NCBI GenBank assembly: GCA_028289605.1
Contig: JANQON010000006.1
Span: 1 to 64,000 of the forward strand
Direction of reading: 5' to 3'
DNA: 64,000 nucleotides
Origin: Hyphococcus sp.
Lineage (GTDB): Bacteria > Pseudomonadota > Alphaproteobacteria > Caulobacterales > Parvularculaceae
Positions 40,401 through 50,057 of the stretch are shown here, piece after piece. Position numbers and translations under genes: made by a program. Position 1 is the stretch's first letter. Every line of letters starts with the position of its first letter. The notes under the pieces are model-generated. The model was not told where the DNA came from and searched no databases. It was given only the letters and a program-made list of their open reading frames with translations.

Positions 40401-41450
40401 ATGACTTTCCACCACATTGGGACGGCGAACGCGCGCGAACCGCATGCGCGCCGCCGTCTTGTGATTACACATTGCGCCACAGGCGTCTACGGCTGGCTCA
40501 CGCCGTATCTTTCGGCGATGGCGGCGGAAAATGACGACCTTGCTGCGGGCGTTCTCTCGCTGCCGCGTAAGGAGTTGCATTTCATCGCAATGACCGTGTC
40601 GCTGATGGGTGAGGCCCGGAACGACGCCGACCATCTGACGACTTTTGCGCGCGGCCTCTACGTCGTTTCGCGGCGAACGCTGATCGAAGACGCCTGCGCC
40701 CTGGGCGATATTGAACCGGCGCCGGGTCTTGCAAAGCTGCCCGCGCAACTGTCAGGCCGCATCTGGCGCCCCGCCAGCTATCGTCGCCTCGCCGCGCTGA
40801 TGCAAGCGTCGTCAGCGCGCAAGGCCTTGCGCCATCTGCCGCGCGTTTCCCGCAAGCACGTGATCGTGCTGGCGCGACTGCCGGACGCCTATCGCACGCG
40901 CGGCGTCATGAACATCATCAAGCGGCGCCGCGACCTGGCTGAGGTCCTGTTCGCCATTGAGCTTGTGCGGCGCGTCAGAAGCGATCTCAGCGACTGTCGA
41001 ATCCTGGCGTCGCTCGAAGGCGCAGGCGTCAAAAAAGACGGCGTCCATCGCTGGGTCATGAAGCACTACGAACGCGCCCCTTTTCCGGCAGCGCCCACGG
41101 GCGCCCTTGTCCGCGACGGCGTAGAGGCTTTGCGGCCCCTTACATGTTTCGCCGACTTGTCTCGAGCGGCCCGTGAATTCGATAACTGCATCCGCACCTA
41201 TCTATGGGCGGTGTTGAAAGGCGACGCCTATTTCTATCGCTATGCGCCTGAAGCGGGCGGTAAAGGCGCCGCCATTGTGGAGCTGCGCCGCGCGCCGGTC
41301 GTCGGCTGGGTGGTGCATGAAGCGCTCGGACCGAACAATGACGCGATCAGCGGCGTTGATCGCGCCGCGATCGTGTCGATGTTTCGCGACGCCGGAATCA
41401 ATCCGTCGCCGCAGGCGGTCAGCCCGAACGCCTGGTTCGATTTAAGCTAG
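40401..41450 (+). CDS. Unknown protein with PcfJ-like C-terminal pattern
   Basis: The 349-residue basic protein has no signal or TM segments. A C-terminal motif SRAAREFDNCIRTYLWAVLKGDAYFYRY resembles the NCVxxYxxxVxxGxxxIYxx pattern of PcfJ-like proteins. The rest (residues 1-230) is helical and unrecognised, with a basic stretch SARKALRHLPRVSRKHVIV. PcfJ-like proteins occur on plasmids and chromosomes and have no known activity. The gene converges with yggT, with interlocked stops. Confidence 0.6.
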   Translation: MTFHHIGTANAREPHARRRLVITHCATGVYGWLTPYLSAMAAENDDLAAGVLSLPRKELHFIAMTVSLMGEARNDADHLTTFARGLYVVSRRTLIEDACALGDIEPAPGLAKLPAQLSGRIWRPASYRRLAALMQASSARKALRHLPRVSRKHVIVLARLPDAYRTRGVMNIIKRRRDLAEVLFAIELVRRVRSDLSDCRILASLEGAGVKKDGVHRWVMKHYERAPFPAAPTGALVRDGVEALRPLTCFADLSRAAREFDNCIRTYLWAVLKGDAYFYRYAPEAGGKGAAIVELRRAPVVGWVVHEALGPNNDAISGVDRAAIVSMFRDAGINPSPQAVSPNAWFDLS

Positions 41451-41746
41451 GCGACGCCGATGCGCGCGGCGATCCACCAGTTCATCTGGCGCAGGAAGAA
41501 AACGCCGAGGAGCAAGATCAGCGGCGATAAGTCGAGGCCGCCCATGTTCGGCATGGACTTGCGAATGGGCGCGAGCACCGGCTCGGTCAGAGCAACCACG
41601 GTGCGCCAGATCGCATCAACGATCTGATTGTGCCGGTTGATGACGTTAAACCCGATCAGCCACGACATGATCACCATCAGGATGATAACCCACTGATAGA
41701 CACTGAGAATGGCGTCGATGAGCTGAAACACCGGCATCGGGATCAT
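41447..41746 (-). CDS. YggT family membrane protein
   Basis: The 99-residue product has two TM hairpins: VFQLIDAILSVYQWVIILMVIMSWLIGF and LDLSPLILLLGVFFLRQMN, joined by the conserved TEPVLAPIRKSMPNMGGLD loop. The family has two such units and is linked to osmotic shock and to cell-division loci in some bacteria. ATG 41746 has GGAGCGG upstream; the earlier ATG would add a non-conserved stretch. Confidence 0.9.
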   Translation of the reverse strand: MIPMPVFQLIDAILSVYQWVIILMVIMSWLIGFNVINRHNQIVDAIWRTVVALTEPVLAPIRKSMPNMGGLDLSPLILLLGVFFLRQMNWWIAARIGVA

Positions 41747-41818
41747 GTGGACCGCTCCGTTGGTCTGAATGGCCAAACACGCCACTTAAGGGCAGTCGGC
41801 CCGGCTTGCAACCAACGC

Positions 41819-42214
41819 TTAATCCAGGCGCGGCGGGGCCCGCCGGCAAAGCAGCGGGCTGGCGATCGCGCCCACCCGAACGAAGCCAACCCCGTCCCTG
41901 GCGACGATCATCAGCGAAACGTCCGCCGTCGCCGCATCGTTGGTGGAAAAGGCGACGTCGTCAGCGACCCACAACAGCCGACCGGCGGCGTTGATCGGCC
42001 TCGTCTTGCCTTCCCAGCAACCGGTATAGGCGCAGATCGAAAATCGCCCGTCGCCCCGCGCGGAAATCCCCATGGGCGTCGTTTCCGATTCAGACTTGGC
42101 GGCGCATGAATCGACCGTACACCAGACCTCGATATCGTTGGCGCAGACCCAGGCGTCCGGAGGGACTTCGGACCTCGAGCTGGACAACAGAACAGCGAGC
42201 AGCAGCGCATACAT
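41819..42214 (-). CDS. Secreted Cys-containing hypothetical protein
   Basis: The 131-residue product starts with a short hydrophobic leader (YALLLAVLLSSSRS). It has five to six Cys (WVCANDIEVWC, DSCAA, ICAYTGCWEG, LLCRRAPP) likely in disulphides, suggesting the periplasm. I do not recognise a family. GGAGG lies six bases before the ATG at 42214, which fixes the start. It is followed by yggT on the same strand. Confidence 0.6.
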   Translation of the reverse strand: MYALLLAVLLSSSRSEVPPDAWVCANDIEVWCTVDSCAAKSESETTPMGISARGDGRFSICAYTGCWEGKTRPINAAGRLLWVADDVAFSTNDAATADVSLMIVARDGVGFVRVGAIASPLLCRRAPPRLD

Positions 42215-42376
42215 AGGCGACCTCCCGGGTTGCGCCGGTGAGCTTAGCACCGGGCGGGCGAACAAGGAAAAGTCCCGTTGACACAGTCCCGTTGACAGGG
42301 CCGCCGCGAAAGCCCTAAGACCCCGGTCTCCAAAAGGCGCGGATCCGCTCGCAGCGGACCCGAAAGCGACTTGATC

Positions 42377-42452
<76 letters not shown>

Positions 42453-42523
42453 TTTTTCGGGGATCTAAATGCCGAAACACGGGCCGCGCTCTCACGCCGG
42501 CCCCATTAGGCCTCGTAGAAACT

Positions 42524-44911
42524 TCAGCGCGGACCGCAGTCGCTCTCCAATGACACGGACTCCAAAACAGGCGGCAGTCGGTTCTCTGTAAAGGGCCTCA
42601 GCACGCCTGCGGATTTAGCGTTTTCGATCCAGGCGCCGGTCTGCTCGCGGTATCGGCACGCCGCATCGATGTTTCCTCCGGCGACATGCGCTTGCGCCAG
42701 TCTTGCGAAAGACCAGATCATGCTGTCGGTCGCGCTTTCGTTTTGCGGCTGATCTTGAAGCAACTGCCGATTGATTGAAATTGCTTCTTCCAATGAACCG
42801 ACGGCGCCGCGCCAATCTCCCGCCATAGTTTGAGCGGCGCCGAGAATACTCAGGTGCCAGGCCGTGTGCTCGTCCGCGCCGAAATTCTCGGCGTCCAGAC
42901 TTGCCAGTTTTCGCATGCCGTCGACGGCCAGTGTCGCGTATTTCAGCGCATCAACCCCGTTTTCGATTTGCAGGTACGCGCCGGCGAGTTCGCCATGCAG
43001 CAATGCGGTGGTGTAGTTGTAGTAGTAGTGGTCAGGCTGTTTTTCGACCTCCGCCGCGTAATAGGAAATTGCGGTGAGATATGCGGGGACGGCTTTGTCC
43101 GGCGCTTCCGACCGCTGCTGCAATTCGCCCTCACGCGCAGCGAGAAACGCCGCCATGCGGTCGCCGCCGTCAATGCTGTCTTGCACCGTCGGCGTAAATT
43201 CGCTGCGCCATTGGCGAAGCGTCGCCAACGCTTCCGCAACATGGTCGTTGACGAGCATCAACCGCAATCGATCCGTGCGCGCCTGCCAGAAAATGCGCCT
43301 GATGGCGCGCGCTTCGGGCCAGGATTTTTCGCCGCCGGCTTTGGCCTGCTGAAGCAGCGCGTCGCTAACGGCGAGCGCTTTGTCCTTATACTCAGCGCCC
43401 GCTTCGCCATATTGGACTACAAGAAAGCGCTTCGCCGTCATTAGTTCTTTGTACGCCGCGCTGTTCTCGGGCGCGCGCGCCGTCAGTTGTTCAAGCGCCG
43501 TAACAGCCTCTTCCAATAGGCGCAGCGCTTCGTCGCCGTCGCCAAGATTGGGAATGCCGATGCCGCCGTAGAGATCGGCAAGTCGCGCTTTATTCACACC
43601 CACATCCATCAGAATGTCGTCTGGGGCAAACGGGTCCGTCGCCAGATTGTCGGTGAAGCCGCGCAGTAAATCTGCGAGGTTGCGGCGCGCCGCCAAAGTG
43701 CCGGGGATCTCCGCAATTTGATCGTAAACGTCGAAAAGCAATTTGTTGTTCAACGTCCGTGCATCGGCAAACCGCGCTTCTGCGACCTCCCGCGCGCGTT
43801 CAGCATCGCGCCTCGCCGCTTCCGCCTGAGAATACAGGAGCGTCAACATCAAGCCCGCGGTCGCGACCGCAACAACAGCGACGCATGCGGCGGCGCTCGA
43901 AAACGGATGTCTCCCAAAAAGTCTCTTTGCGACATACCCAATATTACGGGGCACGGCGCCGACAGGTTCGCATGATTCAAAGCGACGCAGATCAGTAGCC
44001 AGGTCATCGACCGTCCGATAGCGTTCTTCGGGCGCCTTGTTGCGGGCTTTCGCAATAATGGCCCGCAGATCGGACTCCCGAGCCATACTGACGCCATCGG
44101 TCATCTCATCGAGTATCACGCCCAAGGAATAAATGTCTGAGAGGGTTGTGGCCGCTTGCCCATCCTGGCGTTCCGGCGCGGCGTATGTCTTCGTCATTGT
44201 CGTGCGAGCGCCGTCTTCCTCTATGCCGATTTTCTGGGAGATGCCGAAATCGATTAACCGCACGCGACCATCGACCCCTACAATGGCGTTCGACGGTGAT
44301 AAGTCATGATGAATAATGAGATTCTGATGCGCGAATGATACGGCCTCGGCGATCTCAAAGAACAATCGCAGCCGTTCTTCAAAGCTTGGCGCCCGGTCCT
44401 TTAAATACTTATTCAGCGGGACGCCCTCGACATAATCCATAACGAAATAGGGAACGCCGTCCTGCAATTCGCCGCCGTCATAGAGCCGCGCAATATTGGG
44501 ATGCTGTAAGTCGGCGAGCGTCTGTCGCTCGCGACGCAATCGCTGGGAGAGCCTTTCGTTTCCGGACGCGCCGTACACGACTTTGATCGCCGCTCGGTGC
44601 GCGAAGTCGCCGACGTCGCGTTCGCCAAGATAAACGGCGCCCATACCCCCGCGACCGATCATCTTTGTAATTTTATAGTTGCCGATTCGACTCGGCGTAT
44701 CGTCCGTTTCTTCAAGAATGTCGTTAAGGGCGCCCCCGGTTTTGATCGTATCTGATGTGTTTGCGTCCTGATCATAAAGCCTCAAGACCTGCGCCCGCAG
44801 TTCAGAATTGTCAGTCGTCTGTGCGAGAATCCAATCGCGTCGCAACTCGGCGGGCTGCTTCAACGATGTAGCGAAGACCTTCAGAGCTGTTTCTTCTTGT
44901 GCGCCGGACAT
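42524..44911 (-). CDS. Membrane Ser/Thr kinase with non-RD catalytic loop and periplasmic TPR-like region
   Basis: The 795-residue product has a kinase domain (about 77-310) with glycine loop IGRGGMGAVYLG, Lys110 (AAIK), Glu128, catalytic Asp203 in HHDLSPSN, and Asp221 in LIDFGIS. The loop lacks the usual Arg before Asp and has Ser instead of the canonical Lys after Leu. One TM helix (339-360) is followed by helical TPR-like repeats with many Ala pairs (about 375-780). It lies four bases after the ECF sigma gene, in one operon. It could sense a periplasmic signal and act on the sigma factor, as proposed for similar pairs. Confidence 0.88.
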   Translation of the reverse strand: MSGAQEETALKVFATSLKQPAELRRDWILAQTTDNSELRAQVLRLYDQDANTSDTIKTGGALNDILEETDDTPSRIGNYKITKMIGRGGMGAVYLGERDVGDFAHRAAIKVVYGASGNERLSQRLRRERQTLADLQHPNIARLYDGGELQDGVPYFVMDYVEGVPLNKYLKDRAPSFEERLRLFFEIAEAVSFAHQNLIIHHDLSPSNAIVGVDGRVRLIDFGISQKIGIEEDGARTTMTKTYAAPERQDGQAATTLSDIYSLGVILDEMTDGVSMARESDLRAIIAKARNKAPEERYRTVDDLATDLRRFESCEPVGAVPRNIGYVAKRLFGRHPFSSAAACVAVVAVATAGLMLTLLYSQAEAARRDAERAREVAEARFADARTLNNKLLFDVYDQIAEIPGTLAARRNLADLLRGFTDNLATDPFAPDDILMDVGVNKARLADLYGGIGIPNLGDGDEALRLLEEAVTALEQLTARAPENSAAYKELMTAKRFLVVQYGEAGAEYKDKALAVSDALLQQAKAGGEKSWPEARAIRRIFWQARTDRLRLMLVNDHVAEALATLRQWRSEFTPTVQDSIDGGDRMAAFLAAREGELQQRSEAPDKAVPAYLTAISYYAAEVEKQPDHYYYNYTTALLHGELAGAYLQIENGVDALKYATLAVDGMRKLASLDAENFGADEHTAWHLSILGAAQTMAGDWRGAVGSLEEAISINRQLLQDQPQNESATDSMIWSFARLAQAHVAGGNIDAACRYREQTGAWIENAKSAGVLRPFTENRLPPVLESVSLESDCGPR

Positions 44912-44915
44912 AGAA

Positions 44916-45476
44916 TTACGCTTGCTCCATTGCGTCTCTCAGCCACGCGCGCGCCGCCCGCCAGTTGCGCTTCACCGTCGATTCCGAAACGCCCAACACA
45001 AGACCTATCTCTTCAGGGGTCATTCCTCCATAGTACCGCATAATGACGATCTCCGCACCGTTCGGATCCAAGACTTTTAGTCGTATCAGCGCTGTTTCAA
45101 GTGATGGAATCTTCAAATCATTGACATCAGCCGCCAACTCATCATCGGTCACTGTCACTGTAATTTTTCGGCGCTTTTCCGCGTCTCGTTTGCGGCCGGC
45201 GTCAATCAAAACGTGGCGCATAACCCGGGCCGACAAAGCGAGAAAATGCGCTTTGTCCACCGGCGAAAAATCTCCAGACTTTAAAATGCGCAGCGCCGCT
45301 TCGTTGACCACATCGCCTGTGGAAAGAGAAACATCATCTCGCTCGCGGTTGAGCAGAAAAGAAGCGATTGACCGAAGCTCTTCGTAGACGACGCCAAACA
45401 GTTTTTCTTGCGCCGCGCTGTCGCCCTTGCGCCATTGCGCCAGCAGCTGTTCGATGTCATCCGTCGATTGAGTCAC
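44916..45476 (-). CDS. ECF-type RNA polymerase sigma factor
   Basis: The 186-residue product has the TIGR02999-like (Sig-70_X6) pattern: ELRSIASFLLNRERDD, TGDVVNEAALRIL, AHFLALSARVMRHVLIDAGRKRDAEKRR (region 2) and GGMTPEEIGLVLGVSESTVKRNWRAARAWLRDAM (region 4 helix-turn-helix). The GTG start is preceded by a G-rich site. It is the first gene of a two-gene operon with the kinase. The 32-bp dyad lies 37 bp upstream. Confidence 0.9.
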   Translation of the reverse strand: MTQSTDDIEQLLAQWRKGDSAAQEKLFGVVYEELRSIASFLLNRERDDVSLSTGDVVNEAALRILKSGDFSPVDKAHFLALSARVMRHVLIDAGRKRDAEKRRKITVTVTDDELAADVNDLKIPSLETALIRLKVLDPNGAEIVIMRYYGGMTPEEIGLVLGVSESTVKRNWRAARAWLRDAMEQA

Positions 45477-45512
45477 GCGCCCGCCCCCCGGTGTGCTTTG
45501 TTCTCAGTTTTA

Positions 45513-45544
45513 CCGATTAATTTCAACGCGTTGCGATTAATCGG
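45513..45544. promoter_or_regulatory. 32-bp nested dyad between sigma operon and VPLPA-CTERM gene
   Basis: The outer arms CCGATTAAT (45513-45521) and ATTAATCGG (45536-45544) enclose the palindrome CAACGCGTTG (45524-45533), with the same centre. Only the two bases between arm and core on each side break symmetry. It lies in the divergent gap, 37 bp from the sigma start and 184 bp from the other gene. Confidence 0.7.
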
Positions 45545-45728
45545 CCGGTTCAGACGCCATATCAATTTCTTTTTTCCCCGGTTGACCCCTTTTTCGGTGA
45601 TTTCACGCTTTAGATATTGAGGCGGTGTGTTCGGTGACCGTGCTCCGGTCTAAAGACCATAAGTGGAGCGCGCCGCGCACGGTACTCGCTGTGGTTGAAT
45701 GCTTTATTTCAAATGGGGAACTTGGGTG

Positions 45729-46364
45729 ATGAATGCACAATCGGGAATTTCCAACAGAATTGCCGCCATTGTTGTAGGCGCGATGGTCAGTTTGGGGCTT
45801 ACGTCTGCGCCCGCGCTGGCGGCGCCGATTCTCTTGACCGACAGCGCCGGCCAGCTGATCGGCGCAGACGGCGTTTTGATCGACGGCTCGTTATTCGATG
45901 TCAGATTCGTTGACGGCACATGCGTTGATCTGTTTGGCGGCTGTGATGAAGAAAGTGATTTTGCGTTCGGAGGCAATCCGTCAGGCGCCGAAGCCGCCGC
46001 TAACGCGTTGCTCAACCTCGTTTTTCAGGATGTCGCAGCGGGAGATTTCGATTCCGATCCGACACTGACGAATGGGTGTTCCTTCGCGCAGTGCAGCGTC
46101 TTTATTCCGTTCGCTGTCGATACGGCCGCGAGTTTGGTGATCGTTTCGCAGGCCATCAACGCGATGTTTTCCAATGCCGTTGACGCGTCAGGGCCGCTGT
46201 CGACTTTCGCTGACACAACGCCAAACACGAACACCGTCTTTGCTGTTTTCCAACCATCGGCGCCTCCGGCGGTTATTCCATTGCCGGGCGCCGCATGGCT
46301 GTTCCTGAGCGCCGCGTTCGGGCTTTGGGGCGTCAGGCGAAGACGTCTTGCGCAACACGCCTGA
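45729..46364 (+). CDS. Exported protein with VPLPA-CTERM-like sorting tail
   Basis: The 211-residue product has a signal peptide ending ALAAP (residues 5-32). The body has Cys pairs (FVDGTCVDLFGGCDEE, TNGCSFAQCS). The C-terminus is IPLPGAAWLFLSAAFG-LWG-VRRRRLAQHA: a Pro-rich motif, hydrophobic helix and Arg cluster. This is the VPLPA-CTERM form of PEP-CTERM exosortase tails known from alphaproteobacteria. No exosortase lies in the window. The function of the body is unknown. It is divergent from the sigma/kinase operon. Confidence 0.75.
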   Translation: MNAQSGISNRIAAIVVGAMVSLGLTSAPALAAPILLTDSAGQLIGADGVLIDGSLFDVRFVDGTCVDLFGGCDEESDFAFGGNPSGAEAAANALLNLVFQDVAAGDFDSDPTLTNGCSFAQCSVFIPFAVDTAASLVIVSQAINAMFSNAVDASGPLSTFADTTPNTNTVFAVFQPSAPPAVIPLPGAAWLFLSAAFGLWGVRRRRLAQHA

Positions 46365-46370
46365 CGATCG

Positions 46371-46393
46371 GACGACCGCTTCGGGTCGTTTTC
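46371..46393 (+). terminator. Probable terminator of the VPLPA-CTERM gene
   Basis: The 6-bp stem ACGACC/GGTCGT with loop GCTTCG is followed by TTTT, 7 bp after the stop codon of the upstream gene. It is short, so efficiency is uncertain. Confidence 0.5.
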
Positions 46394-46492
46394 GCCAGCA
46401 GTGAGATCCATGGCGGCGGCTCGAAGAGATTAGCGACGTCGCATAGCGCCGCCATCGCAAAAGCGCGCCATAAGTCTAGGAAGCGCAGGGCG

Positions 46493-48433
46493 CTAGTCCG
46501 GCGCGGACTCATAGACCATATATTCCCAATAGGGTTGGTAAGGGTCGGTAAAGTCGCCGCTGGAATCCAGCGTTGGATTTGGGATATACGCCCACGCGGC
46601 GCGACCGACGCCTAAATTCACCATTTCGTCCATGCCGCCCCAACCGGCGCCCGTCAACTCTACGGGATCGGTGATGCGATTGCCGTCTGAATCGATTTCC
46701 ATGACGTAATAGGCCGTCGGATGCAGCGTGTATTTGCCGGAGAAACGGTTCAGCGACGTCCCATCGCTGATGCATTGAAACTTCGCCCAGCCGAGCAAAT
46801 AGCGCCCGTTCCGCAAATCCGTCAGTTGCGGCGCGCCCAGCATGCAATCGTCGTCTTCAACGATCCATGTCACATATTGTTCGACGTCGTTGATCCGGGC
46901 CCGGCCGTTCGAGGCCGCTTTGATGACGCCGATTTTCGTCAGATCACGCTCGGTAATGTCGCCGCCCCAAAAGCCGCCGCGGAAGGTCGGATAACGCGTG
47001 CGTCCATTGTTGTAATACCACTCTTCAAGGAACATCTGCAGGCAATTGTCCCCCCACGCCCAATCGCAGGCGTCCCGGCCGCGCTCGCTGCGACCGTTGG
47101 CGATTGCGCTCTGCTCTGCATCGTCGATGAAGGCGAGATATTCCGGATCGTCCTCCGGCACGAGATCGGTTCCCACCAATGCGATGATGGAGTGCTCATC
47201 ATCGACGGGAATGAGTTTGTGCCCGCCGCCGTTGGTAATCGCACTGTTATGCGCCGCGACGATGTAGTTCTCGTAGCCCTCGAAAATGGTCGACGACGTT
47301 TCCATTTTCACGCCGATCGCCCCGGCGTTTTGTCCGTACCAGTATTGTGATCCGTCCGATGTGCACAAGGCGCCGAACTGACCGACAAAGGGGTTGAAAA
47401 AAGCGCGCATATGCAGGACGTGCCCGCCCGCGCAGGCCCATGTCCAGCCGCGCTCGCGATTACCGTTTCTCGGGTCGTCGGGATTGAGCCGCCAACCGTC
47501 GCGGTCAATGATCATCAGGGCGCCGCTTTTGTGCCGGCCGCCGCCAGAGTCAAACGAATTGCTGGTGAAAGCGGCGCCGTAGACGTCCTGATCATCGGAA
47601 TAAACCAGCGTGGTCGCGCCGAGCTGTTGGCCGCCGACGGCTTTGTGAATGACGTAGCGGTCCGGATCGCTCGCCAATGGCGTCCCGTCCCACTCCAACA
47701 GCCAGACTTCGCCGTTGTATTTGTAGTTCGCCGCGCGGTCCGTCGGCGCAATGCTGGTATTGGCATTCACCGCAGCTTCATTATTGGGCTGGTCGATGCG
47801 AGTTAGTCCGCTTTCTTCGACGAGGTCTCTTGTAAAGAACTCTGTTTCGGATACCGGCTCTTCGAAATCGGTATTGCAAAGAACCGCCACGCGAGAACAA
47901 TCCTCGCTAACCGCGACGCCGTGCATTTCCTGGCAGAGCGGCAAGGTTGTTTCGTTTCCGGTCCAGCGCATACCCTTGGTCGACGGATCGTAGGCAGCCT
48001 CAAACACAGAACCGATTGTCGGAATGTCCGGATCCGCGCTCGCGCCGGTGTCTTCCAGCGTCATGGAAACATACATGCGCGGTTCGGCCGTATCGAGATT
48101 GCAGGACGCGAAATAGGTTCGGATCGGCAATTGCTTCGGGTGACGCCCGGTCAAATCCTTCAACGAACCAATATAGTGCGGGAACGCTCTGCGTTCGGCC
48201 GCATTGCGTGCGCTGTTGGGCAGGCCGCTAATGGTCGTTTTAGAGACGTTACCGGTAGTGGACGTCGATACCGGCGGGGGCGGCGGCGGCGGGGACACCG
48301 GAGGCGTTCCGCCGCCTCCGCCGCCAGCCGTCGGAGCCGGCGCAGAACCGCCTCCGCCATCGGAACACGCTGTAACCATGACAGCCGCAAGTCCCGAAAC
48401 AATTAGTCTAACGCCAATAGTCATAGCCCGCAT
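46493..48433 (-). CDS. Large lipoprotein of unknown function
   Basis: The 646-residue product starts with a lipobox VTAC (Cys23). A Gly/Pro-rich linker (residues 25-60, with PPPPPPP) is followed by a globular domain with repeated beta-propeller-like segments (FEAAYDPSTKGMRWTGNE, LCQEMHGVAVSEDCSRVAVL, HKLIPVDDEHSIIALVGTD, GGFWGGDITERDLTKIGVIKAA). Several Cys in pairs suggest disulphides. I do not recognise a family. It is probably outer-membrane anchored. It converges with the VPLPA-CTERM gene and follows the methyltransferase gene on the same strand. Confidence 0.6.
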   Translation of the reverse strand: MRAMTIGVRLIVSGLAAVMVTACSDGGGGSAPAPTAGGGGGGTPPVSPPPPPPPVSTSTTGNVSKTTISGLPNSARNAAERRAFPHYIGSLKDLTGRHPKQLPIRTYFASCNLDTAEPRMYVSMTLEDTGASADPDIPTIGSVFEAAYDPSTKGMRWTGNETTLPLCQEMHGVAVSEDCSRVAVLCNTDFEEPVSETEFFTRDLVEESGLTRIDQPNNEAAVNANTSIAPTDRAANYKYNGEVWLLEWDGTPLASDPDRYVIHKAVGGQQLGATTLVYSDDQDVYGAAFTSNSFDSGGGRHKSGALMIIDRDGWRLNPDDPRNGNRERGWTWACAGGHVLHMRAFFNPFVGQFGALCTSDGSQYWYGQNAGAIGVKMETSSTIFEGYENYIVAAHNSAITNGGGHKLIPVDDEHSIIALVGTDLVPEDDPEYLAFIDDAEQSAIANGRSERGRDACDWAWGDNCLQMFLEEWYYNNGRTRYPTFRGGFWGGDITERDLTKIGVIKAASNGRARINDVEQYVTWIVEDDDCMLGAPQLTDLRNGRYLLGWAKFQCISDGTSLNRFSGKYTLHPTAYYVMEIDSDGNRITDPVELTGAGWGGMDEMVNLGVGRAAWAYIPNPTLDSSGDFTDPYQPYWEYMVYESAPD

Positions 48434-48672
48434 CCCAGTGAAGAATTTTCGGGTTAACCGTTCAGTGAAAAAAATGAATGATGCGCAAATACAGATTCAA
48501 CAAACCCATATTTTGGATTTACCATACGCAGTGAAACCAGCCGAGAAGCTGGATCCCTCCAATTCCCCAAACCCGGCGGGGTCTGGCAAAAAGATTGGTC
48601 AGAGAGTAATATCGTTCTTACCCCGCTCGCAGCGCTTTGCTCCGTCAACGAACAGATCACGGTCGCACGCGA

Positions 48673-49779
48673 CTAAGCCTGTTTCTCCAGAATTACTTGA
48701 AACTGCGGCTGAGAGACCGAGATCATGCCGCGCCGGCGACCTTCCGTTTCGATCGTCAGATCATATCGTGACGGTTCCTCGGCCAATTGCTCGGAAACAA
48801 AATTGATTTTGTGATCAATCTCGTGATCGCCGAGATGCGGCAGCGCCGTGATGAACCCTGCAGCGATAACATCCGAAAATTGATCTCCGTAGATTCTAGA
48901 CGGCTGCCGCTCGGCTTTGGCGACCCTGAAGTCCGTTCGCGCCAATGCGAGTCGCAGCGCAGCTTCAACGGCAGCTGACGTCATGCCGCCGTTTTCCACG
49001 CCGAACACCGTATGTCGGCGGCGAACGTTATCAATATAGTCGCCGCTAAGGCCGCACTTATCTATGTAGCGTTCAATGAGCTTCCCCGTGTAACCTTCAA
49101 GCTCATCGGCGAAAACGATAAAGAGCCGGCCCCTCGCTGCGAGGCCGTCGACTAGTTGATTTAGCAGCCCGGCAAGATCATTCGTGAAATAGAGACCGTG
49201 CAAAAGCAGCGTCAGGTCGAATGTGCCGGCATCAGGGCGTGGCCCGTGCTTCGCGGCGTCCAGGAAAGCATCCAAGGACGTCTCGGTGGCGTGGACGGTT
49301 TCAATCTGGTTGAAGCGACTATCAACAAGCGCTTTGTAACTATCCAAGTATCCGCGGTTAGCGTCCAACAACGTCAAGTGCGCTGCGTGCTTAACGCGGC
49401 GCAACAAATGTTGCGTCGTTTGCCCGTCTCCGCATGCGACATCGAATATCTGGGAGCCGGGGCGTAAGAAGTCGCTTTCGTTAATCAGATCTGGAACGAA
49501 AAGGTCTCGCTGATCTGTTCCGCGCATGATGACTGGCGCCGGACCGTTCGGGACTCTTTCAACGAAGTTCAAAGGGTCAGGCTTGGTCAACCGGGAGAAA
49601 CACAGATGATAGAGTTCATGCGCCGATTTGTGCGATAACTCGCTGGCGAGCAGTTTGGCGCCCAACGCCAGGCCGTCGCTGGCGCCTCGCATGTCGTCGA
49701 TCTTCAATGGGACACGCGCGATCTCGTGATCCGTATCGTCGTAGTGATCAAACGCCCATTCGCGATTTGTCTGTTGCAT
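48673..49779 (-). CDS. Class I SAM-dependent methyltransferase
   Basis: The 368-residue product has motif I IFDVACGDGQTTQHLLRR (about residue 113), then TLLDANRGYLDSYK (acidic loop) and FDLTLLLHGLYFTNDL (motif IV) in a Rossmann fold. An N-terminal helical region (1-90, ALGAKLLASELSHKSAHELYHLCF) and a C-terminal 100 residues are unassigned. Substrate unknown. No ring or polyketide genes lie near. Confidence 0.78.
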   Translation of the reverse strand: MQQTNREWAFDHYDDTDHEIARVPLKIDDMRGASDGLALGAKLLASELSHKSAHELYHLCFSRLTKPDPLNFVERVPNGPAPVIMRGTDQRDLFVPDLINESDFLRPGSQIFDVACGDGQTTQHLLRRVKHAAHLTLLDANRGYLDSYKALVDSRFNQIETVHATETSLDAFLDAAKHGPRPDAGTFDLTLLLHGLYFTNDLAGLLNQLVDGLAARGRLFIVFADELEGYTGKLIERYIDKCGLSGDYIDNVRRRHTVFGVENGGMTSAAVEAALRLALARTDFRVAKAERQPSRIYGDQFSDVIAAGFITALPHLGDHEIDHKINFVSEQLAEEPSRYDLTIETEGRRRGMISVSQPQFQVILEKQA

Positions 49780-50057
49780 TCAGGGCGAACCTCACTGCGC
49801 CGAAACCGGGAAGCGCGCCGGTAAACTCGTTCCCGCAGCGCGTGACAAGTCAATGCCAATGCCGATAACGACCGGTTAACGCACAGCCCTTCGGCAATGC
49901 GGATATCCGCAATTTTCCGTGCAGATTCGTCAATATGACAGGCGCCCAGTGATCATTCTGGAGCACAAGCGATGTCGCACTCCGCGATGAATGCGGGTCG
50001 CCGCTTGGACGGCAATAAGCGGTTGAGAATTCGGCGACATCTCTTTACCGTCGCTTG

